Below, piece after piece: positions 58,458 to 64,000 of a stretch of 64,000 nt of DNA (the first letter of the stretch is position 1; the number at the start of each line of letters is the position of its first letter). The DNA comes from Dysgonomonas sp. 520. GTDB taxonomy: Bacteria > Bacteroidota > Bacteroidia > Bacteroidales > Dysgonomonadaceae. The position numbers and the translations under genes were made by a program. The notes beneath the pieces were generated by a model. It did no database searches. It was not told where the DNA came from and worked only from the letters and a program-made list of their open reading frames with translations. Where the stretch lies: positions 128,557 to 192,556 of the forward strand of contig NZ_QVMP01000011.1 in the NCBI RefSeq assembly GCF_010501095.1. Direction: 5' to 3'.

Positions 58458-59222
58458 ATGAATAAGATAGAAGAACTATATTCTCTGAAAGGACGGACAG
58501 CCATTGTTACGGGTGCATCCAGTGGACTAGGTCTGAATCAGGCTATTATGCTTGCCGAATGTGGGGCAAAAGTATTCGCATTGAGCCGTTCGGGAAAAGT
58601 GAAAGTAGAAATAGACCGTGAATTGCCGTCTAACATCACATTTCAGACTTTAAATGTTAGTATTGAAGAGGATATTAAAAAAGTTTTCGACGAAATCGGA
58701 AAAACTCACGGCATAGATATTCTTGTAAACAATGCAGGGATAACCAAACGCGTGAGAGCTGAAGATATGCCACAAGAAGATTGGAATTCGATACACGATG
58801 TAAATGTGACGGCGGTGTTCAATTGTTGTAAACATGCCTATCCATATCTGAAAAAATCTGAGTATATCGGACGGATAATCAATATATCATCTATGGCTTC
58901 TTATTTGGGTTTTTCGGAAGTAACACCCTATTGTTCAAGCAAGTCGGCCGTAATGGGAATAACCAGAGGATTAGCCATTGAATGGAGTCGGGACAACATT
59001 CTGGTCAATTCCGTATCGCCCGGATGGTTTCCATCCGAAATGAGCCAGCAAGTGATGGACGAAGACCGTAAATCGAAGATACTGAACCGTATGCCTCTGC
59101 ATCGCTTTGGTCGCCCCGAAGAATTATCTCCAATAATCTGTTTTCTGGCATCGCCCGCCGCAACATATATCACGGGGCAAGATTTCAGTGTAGACGGAGG
59201 AGCATTAGCATTTGGATTTTAA
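58458..59222 (+). CDS. Short-chain dehydrogenase/reductase
   Basis: A 254-residue Rossmann-fold oxidoreductase. It shows the cofactor motif TGASSGLG, NNAG, the catalytic Tyr158-x3-Lys162 (YCSSK) with the upstream Ser in INISSMAS, and the C-terminal TGQDFSVDGG. The closest style is gluconate 5-dehydrogenase/KduD-type SDRs that act on sugar acids or 2-keto-3-deoxy acids. It follows the dehydratase gene and probably handles the same pathway, for example by oxidising a deoxy-sugar lactone precursor or a keto-deoxy acid. Confidence 0.82.
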   Translation: MNKIEELYSLKGRTAIVTGASSGLGLNQAIMLAECGAKVFALSRSGKVKVEIDRELPSNITFQTLNVSIEEDIKKVFDEIGKTHGIDILVNNAGITKRVRAEDMPQEDWNSIHDVNVTAVFNCCKHAYPYLKKSEYIGRIINISSMASYLGFSEVTPYCSSKSAVMGITRGLAIEWSRDNILVNSVSPGWFPSEMSQQVMDEDRKSKILNRMPLHRFGRPEELSPIICFLASPAATYITGQDFSVDGGALAFGF

Positions 59223-59243
59223 GAATAAAAAAAACAGACAATC

Positions 59244-60662
59244 ATGAAAAAAATAGCACTTTCGTTACTATTGATTATTTTCACTTTTTCAATTAAAGCC
59301 GAATTAAAAATGCCTGCAATATTTGGCGATAATATGATGCTTCAACAAAACACGGAAGTAAAACTCTGGGGTTGGGCAGATAAAGGAAAAACAGTAACAA
59401 TCGCCCCGTCATGGTCAGACAAAAAGCATACCGTAAAAGCTGACAACAATGGCAAGTGGACTGCCAAAATATCCACCCCAACAGCGGGTTACAGCACATA
59501 TACGATGAGCGTAACGGACGGAAAAGACAAGCTTACATTCAACAACATCCTGATTGGTGAAGTCTGGCTCTGTTCCGGACAATCGAATATGGAAATGCCT
59601 ATGAAAGGTTTTAAAAATCAACCGGTTGCAGGTAGCAATGAAGCTATATTGAAATCAAAGAATAAAAATATCCGCCTGATTACGGTCAAACGGTCATCTT
59701 CATTGACACCTCTCGACGATTTTATCGGCGAATGGAAAGAAGCATGTCCGGAATCGGTGAAAGAATTTAGTGCAACAGGCTACTATTACGGCAGGCTTTT
59801 GAACGAAATGCTGGATGTTCCTGTCGGGTTGATCCTGTCATCTTGGGGCGGTTCGTGGATAGAGTCGTGGATGAGCACGGAAATGCTGTCCTCATTCAGA
59901 GAAGTGAAACTACCTGAAACAGAAGAAGACATAAAAGAGAAAAACCGCACCCCTACTACCCTTTTCAATGGAATGATCAGTCCCATTGCCGGATACACAA
60001 TAAAAGGCTGCATTTGGTATCAGGGAGAATCGAACTACGACAGGGCTGCACAATACCCCCAATTGTTTCAGACAATGGTCGACGAATGGCGCAAACTATG
60101 GAATCAAGGCGAATTTCCATTTTTCTATTGCCAGATAGCGCCTTACAACAATCCGCCTGAGAATGGAAAAAAATACAATGCCGCCTTCTTGCGTGAAGCT
60201 CAATTAAAATCGTCTCAAACTATACCTAATTCGGGCATGGTGACACTTATGGATATTGGCGAAGAAAAATGTATACACCCACGAAACAAAAAAATTGGAG
60301 GCGAACGCCTTGCCACGATGGCTCTGGCAAAAACATACGGCATGACAGGCTTTGCCTACGAAAGTCCGATATATAAAGAAATGACAGTGGAAGACGGCAA
60401 AGCAATCCTCTCTTTCGACAATGCACCGATGTGGCTGACGTCATTCGGGGAAGAATTGACGAATTTTGAGATAGCCGGCCAAGACAAGGTCTTTTATCCT
60501 GCAAAAGCAGAGATAAAGAGAAGCAAAGTTGAAGTGTATTCGGACAAGGTTGCGCAACCCGTTGCCGTGCGTTACGGATTCAAGGATTATGTAAAAGCAG
60601 ATTTATTCAGTACCGAAGGATTACCTCTATCTTCTTTCAGAACAGACAATTGGGATGAATAG
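59244..60662 (+). CDS. SGNH-type carbohydrate acetylesterase (sialate O-acetylesterase-like)
   Basis: A 472-residue secreted protein (signal MKKIALSLLLIIFTFSIKA). It has LWGWADKGKTVTIAP in the N-terminal beta domain, the nucleophile block CSGQSNMEMP (Ser114), IWYQGESNYDRA and the His block CIHPRNKKIGG (His345). The family removes O-acetyl groups from sugars. In RG-II, O-acetyl groups occur on the methyl-fucose and aceric acid of chain B, so the activity fits the locus. Its last codons overlap the next gene by 8 bp. Confidence 0.85.
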   Translation: MKKIALSLLLIIFTFSIKAELKMPAIFGDNMMLQQNTEVKLWGWADKGKTVTIAPSWSDKKHTVKADNNGKWTAKISTPTAGYSTYTMSVTDGKDKLTFNNILIGEVWLCSGQSNMEMPMKGFKNQPVAGSNEAILKSKNKNIRLITVKRSSSLTPLDDFIGEWKEACPESVKEFSATGYYYGRLLNEMLDVPVGLILSSWGGSWIESWMSTEMLSSFREVKLPETEEDIKEKNRTPTTLFNGMISPIAGYTIKGCIWYQGESNYDRAAQYPQLFQTMVDEWRKLWNQGEFPFFYCQIAPYNNPPENGKKYNAAFLREAQLKSSQTIPNSGMVTLMDIGEEKCIHPRNKKIGGERLATMALAKTYGMTGFAYESPIYKEMTVEDGKAILSFDNAPMWLTSFGEELTNFEIAGQDKVFYPAKAEIKRSKVEVYSDKVAQPVAVRYGFKDYVKADLFSTEGLPLSSFRTDNWDE

Positions 60663-62946
60663 GAATATCTTAATATCATTATCGCTAATATTTCTTTTGA
60701 CTGTACAGGCTGCAGCTCAAAGCATTTCCGATTACAACATTGTATGGAATAGCCAAAGTAAGAATTCGGGCGAAAGCATGCCCTGCGGAGGCGGTGATAT
60801 AGGCATGAATGTTTGGGTGGAAGATGGAGACATATTGTTCTATTTCTCCCGAAGCGGGACTTTTGACGAAAACAACACGCTCCTGAAATTGGGACGAATA
60901 CGCATAAAACTGACTCCCAACCCTTTCGATGGAGAATATTTTCGTCAAGAACTGAAACTTGAAAACGGACACATCGTAATAAAAGGAAAAGACAAAGACA
61001 TATCTTCCGACGTCCGCATCTGGGCAGATGTTTTCAACCCTGTCATCAATGTAGATATAGCCAACAACAAGAGCTTGAAAGCGGAAGTTTTTTACGAAAA
61101 CTGGCGACACGAAGACAGATTTCTAAGAAAAAACGAAAGCAACCAAAATTCATACAAATGGGCTGCTCCAAAAAACTTGGTAACCAAGAAAGATGAAGTC
61201 TCATTCGATGGAAATAGAATATTATTCTATCACAGAAACTCAGGTGAAACAGTTTTTGATGCAACCGTCGCACAACAAGGATTGGAAGACATTAAATCTC
61301 AAATATTCAACCCTTTACAAGACCTCACTTTCGGAGGATTCGTAGAAGCGAAGGGCATGAAAGCCACCAACACATCTTCGGGAATATATGCCAACACCGA
61401 TTTTGTGGCTTGGAAACTGGAAAGTGAAAAACCTCAGAAAAATTACTCCGTCAAGATACAATTACATACCGCTCAATCTAATGGTCTGCAAGAATGGAAA
61501 GAGGCTCTTTACAAACCCGTTCAATCGGATCTGAAAAAGAACATCGCTTGGTGGAACGAATTTTGGGACAGGAGTTTCGTACATATTCAGCCTCAAAACA
61601 AAAACAGTAAAGGTTTTGAAATTGCCCGAAACTATCAGCTATTCCGCTATATGCTAGGCTGTAATGCCTACGGAGAATATCCTACAAAATTCAACGGAGG
61701 ATTATTTACTTATGATCCTGTACACGTAGATAGTACCTTCAATTTCACACCCGATTTCCGCAAATGGGGAGGAGGCACGCACACTGCTCAAAATCAACGG
61801 TTAGTCTATTTTCCGATGTTAAGAAGTGGCGATACGGATATGATGGTTTCTCAGTTCGAGTTTTACAACCGCATCTTGCCTACTGCCGAATTGCGCAGCA
61901 AAATCTATTGGGGGCATGGAGGTGCATGCTTCACCGAACAGATAGAAAATTTCGGACTGCCAAATCCCAGCGAATACGGATGGAAACGCCCCGAATCGTT
62001 CGATAAGGGAATGGAATATAACGCATGGCTTGAATATCAATGGGATACTGCTCTCGAATTTTGTTTCATGATTCTGGAAAATGAAAGATATACAGGCAAA
62101 GATATTTCCAAATATCTGCCATTGATAGAAAGCACACTACGATTTTTTGATGAACATTACCAATATCTTGCTAAACAACGGGGACGTAAAACTTTTGACG
62201 AAAACGGAAAGTTAGTCCTCTACCCCGGTTCAGCCTGCGAGACATATAAAATGGCATACAATGCCGCATCCACAGTAGCGGCACTGCAAACAGTCAGTTC
62301 CAGACTATTGGAAACAACCGAAATACAAACCGATACCGCTAAAAACAGATATTACACTGAGTTTCTAAACCGTCTGCCTGAAATCCGCACAAGGGAAATT
62401 GACGGACACCGAACGATTGCTCCGGCATGGCTGTGGGAACGGGTGAACAATGTAGAAACTCCTCAACTGTACCCCGTTTTCCCCTGGGGTATTTATGGAC
62501 TGTCAAAACCCGATTTGGACGTTGCTCTGAACACTTGGAAGCACGACAAGGATGTGACAAAATTTCGCAGTCACATAGGCTGGAAACAAGATGTTATATG
62601 GGCAGCTCGCCTGGGTCTGGTTGACGAAGGCAAAGAACTTCTTATCAAGAAGTTGGAAAGTGCAAGCACCCGTTTCCCTACATTTTGGGGACCGGGATAT
62701 GACTGGACTCCCGATCATAATTGGGGAGGTAGCGGCATGATAGGATTGCAGGAAATGCTCCTCCAAACCGATGGCAAGAAAATTCTGTTGCTTCCATGCT
62801 GGGATAAATCGTGGAATGTACATTTCAAGCTGCATGCACCCTACAACACAACTGTGGAGTGCAAACTGGAAAACGGAAAGATTACCCTCTTAAAAGTATT
62901 ACCGGAAAGCAGGCGAAAAGATGTGATAAAATTTACGAGTCAATAG
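60655..62946 (+). CDS. Secreted DUF5703-like protein, putative (alpha/alpha)6 glycosidase
   Basis: A 763-residue protein with a signal peptide (MNRNILISLSLIFLLTVQAAA). The start resembles GH95-like N-terminal domains: YNIVWNSQSKNSGESMPCGG, then GDIGMNVWVEDGDILFYFSR. The middle and C-terminal parts are rich in aromatic helical repeats typical of (alpha/alpha)6 barrels (ARNYQLFRYMLGCNAYGEYP, WGHGGACFTEQIENFGLPN, WKQDVIWAARLGL, DHNWGGSGMIGLQEMLLQT). I cannot assign a CAZy family; a GH139-like 2-O-methyl-fucosidase is one possibility suggested by the RG-II setting. It overlaps the preceding esterase gene, indicating translational coupling. Confidence 0.65.
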   Translation: MNRNILISLSLIFLLTVQAAAQSISDYNIVWNSQSKNSGESMPCGGGDIGMNVWVEDGDILFYFSRSGTFDENNTLLKLGRIRIKLTPNPFDGEYFRQELKLENGHIVIKGKDKDISSDVRIWADVFNPVINVDIANNKSLKAEVFYENWRHEDRFLRKNESNQNSYKWAAPKNLVTKKDEVSFDGNRILFYHRNSGETVFDATVAQQGLEDIKSQIFNPLQDLTFGGFVEAKGMKATNTSSGIYANTDFVAWKLESEKPQKNYSVKIQLHTAQSNGLQEWKEALYKPVQSDLKKNIAWWNEFWDRSFVHIQPQNKNSKGFEIARNYQLFRYMLGCNAYGEYPTKFNGGLFTYDPVHVDSTFNFTPDFRKWGGGTHTAQNQRLVYFPMLRSGDTDMMVSQFEFYNRILPTAELRSKIYWGHGGACFTEQIENFGLPNPSEYGWKRPESFDKGMEYNAWLEYQWDTALEFCFMILENERYTGKDISKYLPLIESTLRFFDEHYQYLAKQRGRKTFDENGKLVLYPGSACETYKMAYNAASTVAALQTVSSRLLETTEIQTDTAKNRYYTEFLNRLPEIRTREIDGHRTIAPAWLWERVNNVETPQLYPVFPWGIYGLSKPDLDVALNTWKHDKDVTKFRSHIGWKQDVIWAARLGLVDEGKELLIKKLESASTRFPTFWGPGYDWTPDHNWGGSGMIGLQEMLLQTDGKKILLLPCWDKSWNVHFKLHAPYNTTVECKLENGKITLLKVLPESRRKDVIKFTSQ

Positions 62947-63069
62947 TTGAAAAACGTTGGATTTTATTCGATGTTTTTCGGATAGAATAGAAATAACATT
63001 GATTCACATACGTTTCCTCGAACGATGTTTTTGAGTGAAACGTAAGATCTGTTTTGAAAATACCAGGTT

Positions 63070-63217
63070 GGTAACTAGTAACTGGTAACTAGTAACTGGT
63101 AACTGATAACTGGTAACTAGTAACTGGTAACTGGTAACTAGTAACTGGTAACTGGTAACTAGTAACTGGTAACTGATAACTGGTAACTGGTAACTAGTAA
63201 CTAGTAACTAGTTACTG
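63070..63217. repeat. Heptamer array (GTAACTG/GTAACTA variant)
   Basis: About 21 units of GTAACTA, GTAACTG and ATAACTG. These differ from the other arrays in the last two positions, so this copy has been homogenised separately. It ends with the reverse unit AGTTACT, making a short terminal palindrome. Confidence 0.85.
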
Positions 63218-63460
63218 TTCTTATAATGTCCTTATTTTTCACTTTTCAGTCTTAAATTTTCATTTAAACAATATTGCTTCTATCTTACATCTTGCAGTCC
63301 AGAATGTTAAATTATTTTCACTTTTTTTGTTTCAAATAAAAGCAGTTATCTATATCCCCCTTTCATTTATAAATATTATCTTTACGAGATTTATGTTGCA
63401 AACGTCAGGTAGATAAAATCTCCCTAAATTAAACTAAAAAGCGGCATATATTGTTGTAAT

Positions 63461-63477
63461 ATGGTGTAGGACACCAT
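63461..63477. promoter_or_regulatory. Perfect 7-bp stem-loop in the recJ leader
   Basis: ATGGTGT-AGG-ACACCAT, 42 bp upstream of the recJ start. It is a perfect inverted repeat that could be a protein-binding site or a leader hairpin; I know of no described match. Confidence 0.4.
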
Positions 63478-63519
63478 GTTCCTTCCTGAGAGAGAAAGAA
63501 AAGAAAAACAATATATATA

Positions 63520-64000
63520 ATGATTTACAAATGGAACTACGAACCCTTAAAACCAGAAGATACAGAAAAATGTGATAAGCTAGCCCAACAGTTAGGTATC
63601 AGCCCTGTTTTGTGTCGATTGTTGATACAAAGGGGTATTGCTTCTGTCGAAGAAGCGCAAAAGTTCTTTTATCCAAGCTTGAAGTATCTACACGATCCGT
63701 TTCTATTGCCCGATATGGACAAGGCAATTCAACGTATCGAAAAGGCTTTAGGTCAAAAAGAACGTATTTTGGTTTATGGAGATTATGACGTGGACGGAAC
63801 AACGGCTGTAGCTCTTGTTTTCAAGTTCTTAAGACGTTTTACAACCAATCTGGATTACTATATCCCCGACAGGTATGACGAAGGGTATGGAATCTCGTCG
63901 CAAGGTATCGACTATGCCTCTGAGACTAACGTAAAGTTGATCATCGCACTCGATTGCGGCATAAAGGCGATAGAAAAAGTAGCCTATGCAAAGGAAAAAG
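63520..64000 (+). CDS. recJ: Single-stranded-DNA exonuclease RecJ, N-terminal part
   Basis: The first 160 codons of a DHH-family exonuclease, open to the window edge. It starts MIYKWNYEPLKPEDTEKCDK and contains motif I VYGDYDVDGTTA and the downstream motif LIIALDCGIKA. RecJ degrades single-stranded DNA 5' to 3' in recombination and mismatch repair. It is unrelated to the degradation locus and is preceded by its own leader, so it marks the right boundary of the carbohydrate region. Confidence 0.93.
   Translation, partial: MIYKWNYEPLKPEDTEKCDKLAQQLGISPVLCRLLIQRGIASVEEAQKFFYPSLKYLHDPFLLPDMDKAIQRIEKALGQKERILVYGDYDVDGTTAVALVFKFLRRFTTNLDYYIPDRYDEGYGISSQGIDYASETNVKLIIALDCGIKAIEKVAYAKEK

Larger units (their letters stand above)
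62947..63519. other. 573-bp non-coding gap at the right border of the locus
   Basis: The gap holds the 63070-63217 heptamer array and the leader region of recJ. A possible weak -7 box TATCTTTA lies at 63377-63384. No gene-sized open frame with coding character is visible. The gap separates the degradation locus from housekeeping sequence. Confidence 0.6.

Overview
The window is a single large carbohydrate-degradation locus from a member of the Bacteroidota, most likely the order Bacteroidales. The signs are the TAnnTTTG-type promoter boxes, the Bacteroidetes-type GntR regulator, the AT-rich codon use, the families of periplasmic glycoside hydrolases, and secreted proteins with type IX secretion (T9SS) C-terminal sorting domains. 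T9SS substrates point away from typical gut Bacteroides and towards a Dysgonomonadaceae- or Paludibacteraceae-like lineage; that placement is inference.

Layout. Two leftward genes at 1-1651 encode secreted proteins, one incomplete at the window edge. A GntR-type regulator (1920-2903) is transcribed divergently, and everything from there to 62946 is on the plus strand with short gaps. The enzyme set matches rhamnogalacturonan-II (RG-II) side-chain degradation as described for Bacteroides thetaiotaomicron: GH2 (three stand-alone genes plus one fusion), GH28, GH31, GH78 (two), GH95, GH105, GH106, GH137-GH2, GH140 (apiosidase), GH141 (fucosidase), two carbohydrate esterases, a GH78/sialidase-like/TIM-barrel fusion and a DUF5703-like protein. 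Cytoplasmic catabolism is represented by L-fucose isomerase, a DHDPS/NAL-family aldolase, an enolase-superfamily dehydratase, an SDR dehydrogenase, two MFS transporters and one sodium:solute symporter. No SusC/SusD pair is present in the window. recJ begins at 63520 and marks the right border.

The most interesting block is 25977-31469: two uroporphyrinogen-decarboxylase-like methyltransferases, a corrinoid (B12-binding) protein, a methionine-synthase-type B12 reactivation protein and a symporter, between a cytoplasmic GH31 and a GH141. RG-II carries 2-O-methyl-xylose and 2-O-methyl-fucose, so I propose a corrinoid-dependent O-demethylation pathway for methylated sugars that is co-encoded with the RG-II glycosidases. 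This is inference from gene content.

Regulation. Three promoters (the leftward operon, the regulator itself, and the operon starting at 40139) share an unusual operator of pentameric CAGNA-like direct repeats lying just downstream of the -7 box. Intergenic gaps are filled with several dispersed repeat families: 7-bp TAACTNN arrays, REP-like imperfect palindromes, GTAGGGG/CCCCTAC elements and a short AAGGTC/GACCTT hairpin.
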